Made by a program: the position numbers and the translations under genes
The notes under the pieces: generated by a model
Database searches by the model: none
The model's input: the letters and a program-made list of their open reading frames with translations, nothing else
What the model was told of the DNA's origin: nothing
In this document: positions 36,801 through 49,054 of the stretch, in pieces
How the letters are laid out: every line of letters begins with the position of its first letter
How positions within the stretch are numbered: the first letter of the stretch is position 1
Source of the DNA: Loripinus fragilis
Taxonomy: Eukaryota > Mollusca > Bivalvia > Lucinida > Lucinidae
Assembly: GCA_964019695.1 (NCBI GenBank)
Contig: OZ026531.1
Span: 7,821,701 to 7,885,700 of the forward strand
Direction of reading: 5' to 3'
DNA: 64,000 nucleotides

Positions 36801-37893
36801 CGCCCGCAACAATGTTTCGATACCGAGTTATCGGGGTGTGGAAGTCCGCCGCCCCGAAGCTTTACGCGCTTCCGTCTCGCGAACTACTATTTTCATCATG
36901 CCCACACGGGCATCAGTTTGTAGTACCGGAGGCCGTCTACAAATGGTGAAAATTTCAAAGCGTTCCGTCGGGAAATTAAAAAGTTATGAGCATTAGAAGA
37001 TCTTCCCATTAGGCCCCATTAGGCCACAGTAGCCGATCCGGCCTAAAACTTGCGCGGGTCACTTTCACGGACGGGCTCGAAACTGGTGCCAGAAGTTAGC
37101 CCCCGACCAGAGCTTCATTGTGAGGCATTGCGTAAAATTTTCCGTCCCCCGAGTGCCGAGCAATAGCCCCTGAAAGGGCTTTCGGCACAATTTTCACGCC
37201 CTTATTTGAGCCACTTGTAGCCGAAGGAATTTTGCGCAAATGACTGAGAGGTGCTCCTGGGCACTGCTCATCACTTTGCAATAGGTTCCGGGGCTTTTCG
37301 CGAAGGTCGCGTTTTCTCAAACTTTGAGGGCATTAGTGGGTGGGGTGTGAAAACCTCCGAATGCATGGTTCTCAGCTCCTGCTGTGGGCAGCAAGCCAAT
37401 TTTTTTTCCAAAATGTTGACCTATAAAAGAGCTTACTCGGGTGTGAAAATTATCATTGTGCGCGCGCGCCCCGGACCGCAATTATGATATTTCCTGTTTT
37501 CCCATAGGGCCCAAGGCAAATGGGGATAGCGGTTGCACGAGCTTTCTAAGGCTCTGATCGCTTTTAGATTTTGCACGCGGATAGGGCCAACAGAGGCGCA
37601 GGTATTGCCATGCGCATCCGCCCGCAACAATGTTTCGATACCGAGTTATCTGGGTGTGGAAGTCCGCCGCCCCGAAGCTTTACGCACTTCCGTCTCGCGA
37701 ACTACTATTTTCATCATGCCCACACGGGCATCAGTTTGTAGTACCGGATGCCGTCTACAAATGGTGAAAATTTCAAAGCGTTCCGTCGGGAAATCAAAAA
37801 GTTATGAGCATTAGAAGATCTTCCCATTAGGCCCCATTAGGCCACAGTAGCCGACCCGGCCTAAAACTTGCGCGGGTCACTTTCACGGACGGG
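33804..37893. repeat. Subfamily B monomers with a shared-variant pair
   Basis: Units start at 33804, 34622, 35440, 36258 and 37076, all 818 bp. Adjacent units 35440 and 36258 both have GCCATTAGAGG where other copies have GCCAACAGAGG (35954-35955 and the same place one unit later). This suggests local spread of a two-base change between neighbours. Unit 35440 also has CCAAATTTTTTTCC, an A in the first position of the T run, and unit 33804 has a T-for-A change in CACATTTTTCACG. Nothing else stands out. Confidence 0.85.
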
Positions 37894-40800
37894 CTCGAAA
37901 CTGGTGCCAGAAGTTAGCCCCCGACCAGAGCCTTATTGTGAGGCATTGCGTAAAATTTTCCGTCCCCCGAGTGCCGAGCAATAGCCCCTGAAAGGGCTTT
38001 CGGCACAATTTTCACGCCCTTATTTGAGCCACTTGTAGCCGAAGGAATTTTGCGCAAATGACTGAGAGGTGCTCCTGGGCACTGCTCATCACTTTGCAAT
38101 AGGTTCCGGGGCTTTTCGCGAAGGTCGCGTTTTCTCAAACTTTGAGGGCATTAGTGGGTGGTGTGTGAAAACCTCCGAATGCATGGTTCTCAGCTCCTGC
38201 TGTGGGCAGCAAGCCAATTTTTTTTCCAAAATGTTGACCCATAAAAGAGCTTACTCGGGTGTGAAAATTATCATTGTGCGCGCGCGCCCCGGACCGCAAT
38301 TATGATATTTCCTGTTTTCCCATAGGGCCCAAGGCAAATGGGGATAGCGGTTGCACCCGCTTTCTTAGGCTCTGATCGCTTTTAGATTTTGCACGCGGAT
38401 AGGGCCAACAGAGGCGCAGGTATTGCCATGCGCACCCGCCCGCAACAATGTTTCGATACCGAGTTATCGGGGTGTGGAAGTCCGCCGCCCCGAAGCTTTA
38501 CGCGCTTCCGTCTCGCGAACTACTATTTTCATCATGCCCACACGGGCATCAGTTTGTAGTACCGGAGGCCGTCTACAAATGGTGAAAATTTCAAAGCGTT
38601 CCGTCGGGAAATTAAAAAGTTATGAGCATTAGAAGATCTTCCCATTAGGCCCCATTAGGCCACAGTAGCCGACCCGGCCTAAAACTTGCGCGGGTCACTT
38701 TCACGGACGGGCTCGAAACTGGTGCCAGAAGTTAGCCCCCGACCAGAGCTTCATTGTGAGGCATTGCGTAAAATTTTCCGTCCCCCGAGTGCCGAGCAAT
38801 AGCCCCTGAAAGGGCTTTCGGCACAATTTTCACGCCCTTATTTGAGCCACTTGTAGCCGAAGGAATTTTGCGCAAATGACTGAGAGGTGCTCCTGGGCAC
38901 TGCTCATCACTTTGCAATAGGTTCCGGGGCTTTTCGCGAAGGTCGCGTTTTCTCAAACTTTGAGGGCATTAGTGGGTGGGGTGTGAAAACCTCCGAATGC
39001 ATGGTTCTCAGCTCCTGCTGTGGGCAGCAAGCCAATTTTTTTTCCAAAATGTTGACCTATAAAAGAGCTTACTCGGGTGTGAAAATTATCATTGTGCGCG
39101 CGCGCCCCGGACCGCAATTATGATATTTCCTGTTTTCCCATAGGGCCCAAGGCAAATGGGGATAGCGGTTGTACGCGCTTTCTAAGGCTCTGATCGCTTT
39201 TAGATTTTGCACGCGGATAGGGCCAACAGAGGCGCAGGTATTGCCATGCGCACCCGCCCGCAACAATGTTTCGATACCGAGTTATCGTGGTGTGGAAGTC
39301 CGCCGCCCCGAAACTTTACGCGCTTCCGTCTCGCGAACTACTATTTTCATCATGCCCACACGGGCATCAGTTTGTAGTACCGGAGGCCGTCTACAAATGG
39401 TGAAAATTTCAAAGCGTTCCGTCGGGAAATTAAAAAGTTATGAGCATTAGAAGATCTTCCCATTAGGCCCCATTAGGCCACAGTAGCCGATCCGGCCTAA
39501 AACTTGCGCGGGTCACTTTCACGGACGGGCTCGAAACTGGCGTCAGAAGTTAGCCCCCGACCAGAGCTTCATTGTGAGGCATTGCGTAAAATTTTCCGTC
39601 CCCCGAGTGCCGAGCAATAGCCCCTGAAAGGGCTTTTGGCACAATTTTCACGCCCTTATTTGAGCCACTTGTAGCCGAAGGAATTTTGCGCAAATGACTG
39701 AGAGGTGCTCCTGGGCACTGCTCATCACTTTGCAATAGGTTCCGGGGCTTTTCGCGAAGGTCGCGTTTTCTCAAACTTTGAGGGCATTAGTGGGTGGGGT
39801 GTGAAAACCTCCGAATGCATGGTTCTCAGCTCCTGCTGTGGGCAGCAAGCCAATTTTTTTCCAAAATGTTGACCTATAAAAGAGCTTACTCGGGTGTGAA
39901 AATTATCATTGTGCGCGCGCGCCCCGGACCGCAATTATGATATTTCCTGTTTTCCCATAGGGCCCAAGGCAAATGGGGATAGCGGTTGCACGCGCTTTCT
40001 AAAGCTCTGATCGCTTTTAGATTTTGCACGCGGATAGGGCCAACAGAGGCGCAGGTATTGCCATGCGCACCCGCCCGCAACAATGTTTCGATACCGAGTT
40101 ATCGGGGTGTGGAAGTCCGCCGCCCCGAAGCTTTACGCGCTTCCGTCTCGCGAACTACTATTTTCATCATGCCCACACGGGCATCAGTTTGTAGTACCGG
40201 AGGCCGTCTACAAATGGTGAAAATTTCAAAGCGTTCCGTCGGGAAATTAAAAAGTTATGAGCATTAGAAGATCTTCCCATTAGGCCCCATTAGGCCACAG
40301 TAGCCGACCCGGCCTAAAACTTGCGCGGGTCACTTTCACGGACGGGCTCGAAACTGGTGCCAGAAGTTAGCCCCCGACCAGAGCTACATTGTGAGGCATT
40401 GCGTAAAATTTTCCGTCCCCAGAGTGCCGAGCAATAGCCCCTGAAAGGGCTTTCGGCACAATTTTCACGCCCTTATTTGAGCCACTTGTAGCCGAAGGAA
40501 TTTTGCGCAAATGACTGAGAGGTGCTCCTGGGCACTGCTCATCACTTTGCAATAGGTTCCGGGGCTTTTCGCGAAGGTCGCGTTTTCTCAAACTTTGAGG
40601 GCATTAGTGGGTGGTGTGTGAAAACCTCCGAATGCATGGTTCTCAGCTCCTGCTGTGGGCAGCAAGCCAATTTTTTTTCCAAAATGTTGACCTATAAAAG
40701 AGCTTACTCGGGAGTGAAAATTATCATTGTGCGCGCGCGCCCCGGACCGCAATTATGATATTTCCTGTTTTCCCATAGGGCCCAAGGCAAATGGGGATAG

Positions 40801-43800
40801 CAGTTGCACGCGCTTTCTAAGGCTCTGATCGCTTTTAGATTTTGCACGCGGATAGGGCCAACAGAGGCGCAGGTATTGCCATGCGCACCCGCCCGCAACA
40901 ATGTTTCGATACCTAGTTATCGGGGTGTGGAAGTCCGCCGCCCCGAAGCTTTACGCGCTTCCGTCTCGCGAACTACTATTTTCATCATGCCCACGGGCAT
41001 CAGTTTGTAGTACCGGAGGCCGTCTACAAATGGTGAAAATTTCAAAGCGTTCCGTCGGGAAATTAAAAAGTTATGAGCATTAGAAGATCTTCCCATTAGG
41101 CCCCATTAGGCCACAGTAGCCGATCCGCCCTAAAACTTGCGCGGGTCACTTTCATGGACGGGCTCGAAACTGGTGCCAGAAGTTAGCCCCCGACCAGAGC
41201 TTCATTGTGAGGCATTGCGTAAAATTTTCCGTCCCCCGAGTGCCGAGCAATAGCCCCTGAAAGGGCTTTTGGCACAATTTTCACGCCCTTATTTGAGCCA
41301 CTTGTAGCCGAAGGAATTTTGCGCAAATGACTGAGAGGTGCTCCTGGCCACTGCTCATCACTTTGCAATAGGTTCCGGGGCTTTTCGCGAAGGTCGCGTT
41401 TTCTCAAACTTTGAGGGCATTAGTGGGTGGGGTGTGAAAACCTCCGAATGCATGGTTCTCAGCTCCTGCTGTGGGCAGCTAGCCAATTTTTTTTCCAAAA
41501 TGTTGACCTATAAAAGAGCTTACTCGGGTGTGAAAATTATCATTGTGCGCGCGCGCCCCGGACCGCAATTATGATATTTCCTGTTTTCCCATAGGGCCCA
41601 AGGCAAATGGGGATAGCGGTTGCACGCGCTTTCTAAGGCTCTGATCGCTTTTAGATTTTGCACGAGGATAGGGCCAACAGAGGCGCAGGTATTGCCATGC
41701 GCACCCGCCCGCAACAATGTTTCGATACCGAGTTATCGGGGTGTGGAAGTCCGCCGCCCCGAAGCTTTACGCGCTTCCGTCTCGCGAACTACTATTTTCA
41801 TCATGCCCACACGGGCATCAGTTTGTAGTACCGGAGGCCGTCTACAAATGGTGAAAATTTCAAAGCGTTCCGTCGGGAAACTAAAAAGTTATGAGCATTA
41901 GAAGATCTTCCCATTAGGCCCCATTAGGCCACAGTAGCCGATCCGGCCTAAAACTTGCGCGGGTCACTTTCACGGACGGGCTCGAAACTGGTGTCAGAAG
42001 TTAGCCCCCGACCAGAGCTTCATTGTGAGGCATTGCGTAAAATTTTCCGTCCCCCGAGTGCCGAGCAATAGCCCCTGAAAGGGCTTTCGGCACAATTTTC
42101 ACGCCCTTATTTGAGCCACTTATAGCCGAAGGAATTTTGCGCAAATGACTGAGAGGTGCTCCTGGGCACTGCTCATCACTTTGCAATAGGTTCCGGGGCT
42201 TTTCGCGAAGGTCGCGTTTTCTCAAACTTTGAGGGCATTAGTGGGTGGGGTGTGAAAACCTCCGAATGCATGGTTCTCAGCTCCTGCTGTGGGCAGCAAG
42301 CCAATTTTTTTCCAAAATGTTGACCTATAAAAGAGCTTACTCGGGTGTGAAAATTATCATTGTGCGCGCGCGCCCCGGACCGCAATTATGATATTTCCTG
42401 TTTTCCCATAGGGCCCAAGGCAAATGGGGATAGCGGTTGTACGCGCTTTCTAAGGCTCTGATCGCTTTTAGATTTTGCACGCGGATAGGGCCAACAGAGG
42501 CGCAGGTATTGCCATGCGCACCCGCCCGCAACAATGTTTCGATACCGAGTTATCGGGGTGTGGAAGTCCGCTGCCCCGAAGCTTTACGCGCTTCCGTCTC
42601 GCGAACTACTATTTTCATCATGCCCACACGGGCATCAGTTTGTAGTACCGGAGGCCGTCTACAAATGGTGAAAATTTCAAAGCGTTCCGTCGGGAAATTA
42701 AAAAGTTATGAGCATTAGAAGATCTTCCCATTAGGCCCCATTAGGCCACAGTAGCCGATCCGGCCTAAAACTTGCGCGGGTCACTTTCACGGACAGGCTC
42801 GAAACTGGTGTCAGAAGTTAGCCCCCAACCAGAGCTTCATTGTGAGGCATTGCGTAAAATTTTCCGTCCCCCGAGTGCCGAGCAATAGCCCCTGAAAGGG
42901 CTTTCGGCACAATTTTCACGCCCTTATTTGAGCCACTTGTAGCCGAAGGAATTTTGCGCAAATGACTGAGAGGTGCTCCTGGGCACTGCTCATCACTTTG
43001 CAATAGGTTCCGGGGCTTTTCGCGAAGGTCGCGTTTTCTCAAACTTTGAGGGCATTAGTGGGTGGGGTGTGAAAACCTCCGAATGCATGGTTCTCAGCTC
43101 CTGCTGTGGGCAGCAAGCCAATTTTTTTCCAAAATGTTGACCTATAAAAGAGCTTACTCGGGTGTGAAAATTATCATTGTGCGCGCGCGTCCCGGACCGC
43201 AATTATGATATTTCCTGTTTTCCCATAGGGCCCAAGGCAAATGGGGATAGCGGTTGTACGCGCTTTCTAAGGCTCTGATCGCTTTTAGATTTTGCACGCG
43301 GATAGGGCCAACAGAGGCGCAGGTATTGCCATGCGCACTTGCCCGCAACAATGTTTCGATACCGAGTTATCAGGGTGTGGAAGTCCGCCGCCCCGAAGCT
43401 TTACGCGCTTCTGTCTCGCGAACTACTATTTTCATCATGCCCACACGGGCATCAGTTTGTAGTACCGGAGGCCGTCTACAAATGGTGAAAATTTCAAAGC
43501 GTTCCGTCGGGAAATTAAAAAGTTATGAGCATTAGAAGATCTTCCCATTAGGCTCCATTAGGCCACTGTAGCCGATCCGGCCTAAAACTTGCGCGGGTCA
43601 CTTTCACGGACGGGCTCGAAACTGGTGCCAGAAGTTAGCCCCCGACCAGAGCTTCATTGTGAGGCATTGCGTAAAATTTTCCGTCCCCCGAGTGCCGAGC
43701 AATAGCCCCTGAAAGGGCTTTCGGCACAATTTTCACGCCCTTATTTGAGCCACTTGTAGCCGAAGGAATTTTGCGCAAATGACTGAGAGGTGCTCCTGGG

Positions 43801-44161
43801 CACTGCTAATCACTTTGCAATAGGTTCCGGGGCTTTTCGCGAAGGTCGCGTTTTCTCAAACTTTGAGGGCATTAGTGGGTGGGGTGTGAAAACCTCCGAA
43901 TGCATGGTTCTCAGCTCCTGCTGTGGGCAGCAAGCCAATTTTTTTCCAAAATGTTGACCTATAAAAGAGCTTACTCGGGTGTGAAAATTATCATTGTGCG
44001 CGCGCGCGCCCCGGACCGCAATTATGATATTTCCTGTTTTCCCATAGGGCCCAAGGCAAATGGGGATAGCGGTTGTACGCGCTTTCTAAGGCTCTGATCG
44101 CTTTTAGATTTTGCACGCGGATAGGGCCAACAGAGGCGCAGGTATTGCCATGCGCACCCGC

Positions 44162-44469
44162 CCGCAACAATGTTTCGATACCGAGTTATCGGGGTGTGGA
44201 AGTCCGCCGCCCCGAAGCTTTACGCGCTTCCGTCTCGCGAACTACTATTTTCATCATGCCCACACGGGCATCAGTTTGTAGTACCGGAGGCCGTCTACAA
44301 ATGGTGAAAATTTCACCGCAACAATGTTTCGATACCGAGTTATTGGGGTGTGGAAGTCCGCCGCCCCGAAGCTTTACGCGCTTCCGTCTCGCGAACTACT
44401 ATTTTCATCATGCCCACACGGGCATCAGTTTGTAGTACCGGAGGCCGTCTACAAATGGTGAAAATTTCA
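44162..44469 (+). repeat. 154-bp internal tandem duplication within one monomer
   Basis: Monomer positions 547 to 700 occur twice in direct tandem, at 44162-44315 and 44316-44469. The junction reads AAAATTTCA then CCGCAACAATG, with no shared base at the join. The unit from 43615 is 973 bp, which equals 818 plus 154 plus 2 for a longer (GC)n run minus 1 for a T7 run. The second half differs from the first by TTATTGGGG in place of TTATCGGGG near 44344. The duplicated segment ends exactly at the end of the quasi-palindrome TGAAAATTTCA. Confidence 0.93.
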
Positions 44470-47042
44470 AAGCGTTCCGTCGGGAAATTAAAAAGTTATG
44501 AGCATTAGAAGATCTTCCCATTAGGCCCCATTAGGCCACAGTAGCCGACCCGGCCTAAAACTTGCGCGGGTCACTTTCACGGACGGGCTCGAAACTGGTG
44601 CCAGAAGTTAGCCCCCGACCAGAGCTTCATTGTGAGGCATTGCGTAAAATTTTCCGTCCCCCCGAGTGCCGAGCAATAGCCCCTGAAAGGGCTTTCGGCA
44701 CAATTTTCACGCCCTTATTTGAGCCACTTGTAGCCGAAGGAATTTTGCGCAAATGACTGAGAGGTGCTCCTGGGCACTGCTCATCACTTTGCAATAGGTT
44801 CCGGGGCTTTTCGGGAAGGTCGCGTTTTCTCAAACTTTGAGGGCATTAGTGGGTGGGGTGTGAAAACCTCCGAATGCATGGTTCTCAGCTCCTGCTGTGG
44901 GCAGCAAGCCAATTTTTTTTCAAAAATGTTGACCTATAAAAGAGCTTACTCGGGTGTGAAAATTATCATTGTGCGCGCGCGCCCCGGACCGCAATTATGA
45001 TATTTCCTGTTTTCCCATAGGGCCCAAGGCAAATGGGGATAGCGGTTGTACGCGCTTTCTAAGGCTCTGATCGCTCTTAGATTTTGCACGCGGATAGGGC
45101 CAACAGAGGCGCAGGTATTGCCATGCGCACCCGCCCGCAACAATGTTTCGATACCGAGTTATCGGGGTGTGGAAGTCCGCCGCCCCGAAGCTTTACGCGC
45201 TTCCGTCTCGCGAACTACTATTTTCATCATGCCCACACGGGCATCAGTTTGTAGTACTGGAGGCCGTCTACAAATGGTGAAAATTTCAAAGCGTTCCGTC
45301 GGGAAATTAAAAAGTTATGAGCATTAGAAGATCTTCCCATTAGGCCCCATTAGGCCACAGTAGCCGATCCGGCCTAAAACTTGCGCGGGTCACTTTCACG
45401 GACGGGCTCGAAACTGGTGCCAGAAGTTAGCCCCCGACCAGAGCTTCATTGTGAGGCATTGCGTAAAATTTTCCGTCCCCCGAGTGCCGAGCAATAGCCC
45501 CTGAAAGGGCTTTTGGCACAATTTTCACGCCCTTATTTGAGCCACTTGTAGCCGAAGGAATTTTGCGCAAATGACTGAGAGGTGCTCCTGGGCACTGCTC
45601 ATCACTTTGCAATAGGTTCCGGGGCTTTTCCCGAAGGTCGCGTTTTCTCAAACTTTGAGGGCATTAGTGGGTGGTGTGTGAAAACCTCCGAATGCATGGT
45701 TCTCAGCTCCTGCTGTGGGCAGCAAGCCAATTTTTTTTCCAAAATGTTGACCTATAAAAGAGCTTACTCGGGTGTGAAAATTATCATTGTGCGCGCGCGC
45801 CCCGGACCGCAATTATGATATTTCCTGTTTTCCCATAGGGCCCAAGGCAAATGGGGATAGCGGTTGCACACGCTTTCTAAGGCTCTGATCGCTTTTAGAT
45901 TTTGCACGCGGATAGGGCCAACAGAGGCGCAGGTATTGCCATGCCCACCCGCCCGCAACAATGTTTCGATACCGAGTTATCGGGGTGTGGAAGTCCGCCG
46001 CCCCGAAGCTTTACGCGCTTCCGTCTCGCGAACTACTATTTTCATCATGCCCACACGGGCATCAGTTTGTAGTACCGGAGGCCGTCTACAAATGGTGAAA
46101 ATTTCAAAGCGTTCCGTCGGGAAATTAAAAAGTTATGAGCATTAGAAGATCTTCCCATTAGGCCCCATTAGGCCACAGTAGCCGACCCGGCCTAAAACTT
46201 GCGCGGGTCACTTTCACGAACGGGCTCGAAACTTGTGCCAGAAGTTAGCCCCCGACCAGAGCTTCATTGTGAGGCATTGCGTAAAATTTTCCGTCCCCCG
46301 AGTGCCGAGCAATAGCCCCTGAAAGGGCTTTCGGCACAATTTTCACGCCCTTATTTGAGCCACTTGTAGCCGAAGGAATTTTGCGCAAATGACTGAGAGG
46401 TGCTCCTGGGCACTGCTCATCACTTTGCAATAGGTTCCGGGGCTTTTCGCGAAGGTCGCGTTTTCTCAAACTTTGAGGGCATTAGTGGGTGGGGTGTGAA
46501 AACCTCCGAATGCATGGTTCTCAGCTCCTGCTGTGGGCAGCAAGCCAATTTTTTTTCCAAAATGTTGACCTATAAAAGAGCTTACTCGGGTGTGAAAATT
46601 ATCATTGTGCGCGCGCGCCCCGGACCGCAATTATGATATTTCCTGTTTTCCCATAGGGCCCAAGGCAAATGGGGATAGCGGTTGTACGCGCTTTCTAAGG
46701 CTCTGATCGCTTTTAGATTTTGCACGCGGATAGGGCCAACAGAGGCGCAGGTATTGCCATGCGCACCCGCCCGCAACAATGTTTCGATACCGAGTTATCG
46801 GGGTGTGGAAGTCCGCCGCCCCGAAGCTTTACGCGCTTCCGTCTCGCGAACTACTATTTTCATCATGCCCACACGGGCATCAGTTTGTAGTACCGGAGGC
46901 CGTCTACAAATGGTGAAAATTTCAAAGCGTTCCGTCGGGAAATTAAAAAGTTATGAGCATTAGAAGATCTTCCCATTAGGCCCCATTAGGCCACAGTAGC
47001 CGATCCGGCCTAAAACTTGCTCGGGTCACTTTCACGGACGGG

Positions 47043-48238
47043 CTCGAAACTGGCGTCAGAAGTTAGCCCCCGACCAGAGCTTCATTGTGAGGCATTGCGT
47101 AAAATTTTCCGTCCCCCGAGTGCCGAGCAATAGCCCCTGAAAGGGCTTTCGGCACAATTTTCACGCCCTTATTTGAGCCACTTGTAGCCGAAGGAATTTT
47201 GCGCAAATGACTGAGAGGTGCTCCTGGGCACTGCTCATCACTTTGCAATAGGTTCCGGGGGCTTTTCGCGAAGGTCGCGTTTTCTCAAACTTTGAGGGCA
47301 TTAGTGGGTGGGGTGTGAAAACCTCCGAATGCATGGTTCTCAGCTCCTGCTGTGGGCAGCAAGCCAATTTTTTTCCAAAATGTTGACCTATAAAAGAGCT
47401 TACTCGGGTGTGAAAATTATCATTGTGCGCGCGCGCCCCGGACCGCAATTATGATATTTCCTGTTTTCCCATAGGGCCCAAGGCAAATGGGGATAGCGGT
47501 TGCACGCGCTTTCTAAGGCTCTGATCGCTTTTAGATTTTGCACGCGGATAGGGCCAACACAGGCGCAGGTATTGCCATGCGCACCCGCCCGCAACAATGT
47601 TTCGATACCGAGTTATCGGGGTGTGGAAGTCCGCCGCCCCGAAGCTTTACGCGCTAAATCTAAAAGCGATCAGAGCCTTAGAAAGCGCGTACAACCGCTA
47701 TCCCCATTTGACTTGGGCCCTATGGGAAAACAGGAAATATCATAATTGCGGTCCGGGGCGCGCGCGCACAATGATAATTTTCACACCCGAGTAAGCTCTT
47801 TTATAGGTCAACATTTTGGAAAAAAATTGGCTTGCTGCCCACAGCAGGAGCTGAGAACCATGCATTCGGAGGTTTTCACACTCCACCCACTAATGCCCTC
47901 AAAGTTTGAGAAAACGCGACCTTCGCGAAAAGCCCCGGAACCTATTGCAAAGTGATGAGCAGTGCCCAGGAGCACCTCTCAGTCATTTGCGCAAAATTCC
48001 TTTGGCTACAAGTGGCTCAAATAAGGGCGTGAAAATTGTGCCGAAAGCCCTTTCAGGGGCTATTGCACACGGGCATCAGTTTGTAGTACCGGAGGCCGTC
48101 TACAAATGGTGAAAATTTCAAAGCGTTCCGTCGGGAAATTAAAAAGTTATGAGCATTAGAAGATCTTCCCATTAGGCCCCATTAGGCCACAGTAGCCGAC
48201 CCGGCCTAAAACTTGCGCGGGTCACTTTCACGGACGGG
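47043..48238. repeat. Monomer with a 411-bp inverted insertion
   Basis: This unit is 1196 bp. It runs normally to monomer position 613 (47655), continues with the reverse complement of monomer positions 496 down to 85 (47656-48066), then resumes forward at position 647. Forward positions 614-646 (33 bp) are missing. One extra G near 47256 and a T7 run account for the rest of the length. Confidence 0.93.
47127..48066. repeat. Large inverted repeat (palindrome) inside the array
   Basis: The left arm, about 47127-47538, is the forward copy of monomer positions 85-496. The right arm, 47656-48066, is the same region inverted, and the spacer is about 117 bp. The arms are not identical: the inverted arm has AAGTCAAATGG for AAGGCAAATGG, TGGAGTGTG for TGGGGTGTG and AGCCAAAGG for AGCCGAAGG when read in the forward sense. 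It also carries the subfamily B GCATTAGTGG and a T7 run. It was therefore probably copied from another B unit; none in the window carries all its variants. The right junction shares one base (C) and the left junction shares none. Confidence 0.9.
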
Positions 48239-49054
48239 CTCGAAACTGGTGCCAGAAGTTAGCCCCGACCAGAGCTTCATTGTGAGGCATTGCGTAAAAT
48301 TTTCCGTCCCCAGAGTGCCGAGCAATAGCCCCTGAAAGGGCTTTCGGCTCAATTTTCACGCCCTTATTTGAGCCACTTGTAGCCGAAGGAATTTTGCGCA
48401 AATGACTGAGAGGTGCTCCTGGGCACTGCTCATCACTTTGCAATAGGTTCCGGGGCTTTTCGCGAAGGTCGTGTTTTCTCAAACTTTGAGGGCATTAGTG
48501 GGTGGTGTGTGAAAACCTCCGAATGCATGGTTCTCAGCTCCTGCTGTGGGCAGCAAGCCAATTTTTTTCCAAAATGTTGACCTATAAAAGAGCTTACTCG
48601 GGTGTGAAAATTATCATTGTGCGCGCGCGCCCCGGTCCGCAATTATGATATTTCCTGTTTTCCCATAGGGCCCAAGGCAAATGGGGATAGCGGTTGCACG
48701 CGCTTTCTAAGGCTCTGATCGCTTTTAGATTTTGCACGCGGATAGGGCCAACAGAGGCGCAGGTATTGCCATGCGCACCCGCCCGCAACAATGTTTCGAT
48801 ACCGAGTTATCGGGGTGTGGAAGTCCGCCGCCCCGAAGCTTTACGCGCTTCCGTCTCGCGAACTACTATTTTCATCATGCCCACACGGGCATCAGTTTGT
48901 AGTACCGGAGGCCGTCTACAAATGGTGAAAATTTCAAAGCGTTCCGTCGGGAAATTAAAAAGTTATGAGCATTAGAAGATCTTCCCATTAGGCCCCATTA
49001 GGCCACAGTAGCCGACCCGGCCTAAAACTTGCGCGGGTCACTTTCACGGACGGG

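Larger units (their letters stand above)
37894..49054. repeat. Trimeric C-N-T7 higher-order repeat with expansions
   Basis: Units start at 37894, 38712, 39530, 40347, 41163, 41981, 42798, 43615, 44588, 45407, 46225, 47043 and 48239. Type C has TGGGTGGTGTGTG (37894, 40347, 45407, 48239). Type T7 has a seven-T run, often with GCGTCAGAAG or GTGTCAGAAG at its start (39530, 41981, 42798, 47043; also 43615 without it). Type N lacks both. The order is C, N, T7, then C, N, T7, T7, T7, an extra unit, then C, N, T7, then C. The block also holds the 154-bp duplication and the inverted insertion. Unit 40347 has lost two bases (ATGCCCACGGGCAT near 40987). Confidence 0.8.

Noticed and set aside
47500..48112. 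Several + strand frames across the inverted segment and a 120-codon frame at 44073-44435
   Set aside because: They are minus-strand satellite frames turned round by the inversion, or fusions made by the 154-bp duplication. None is independent evidence of a gene.
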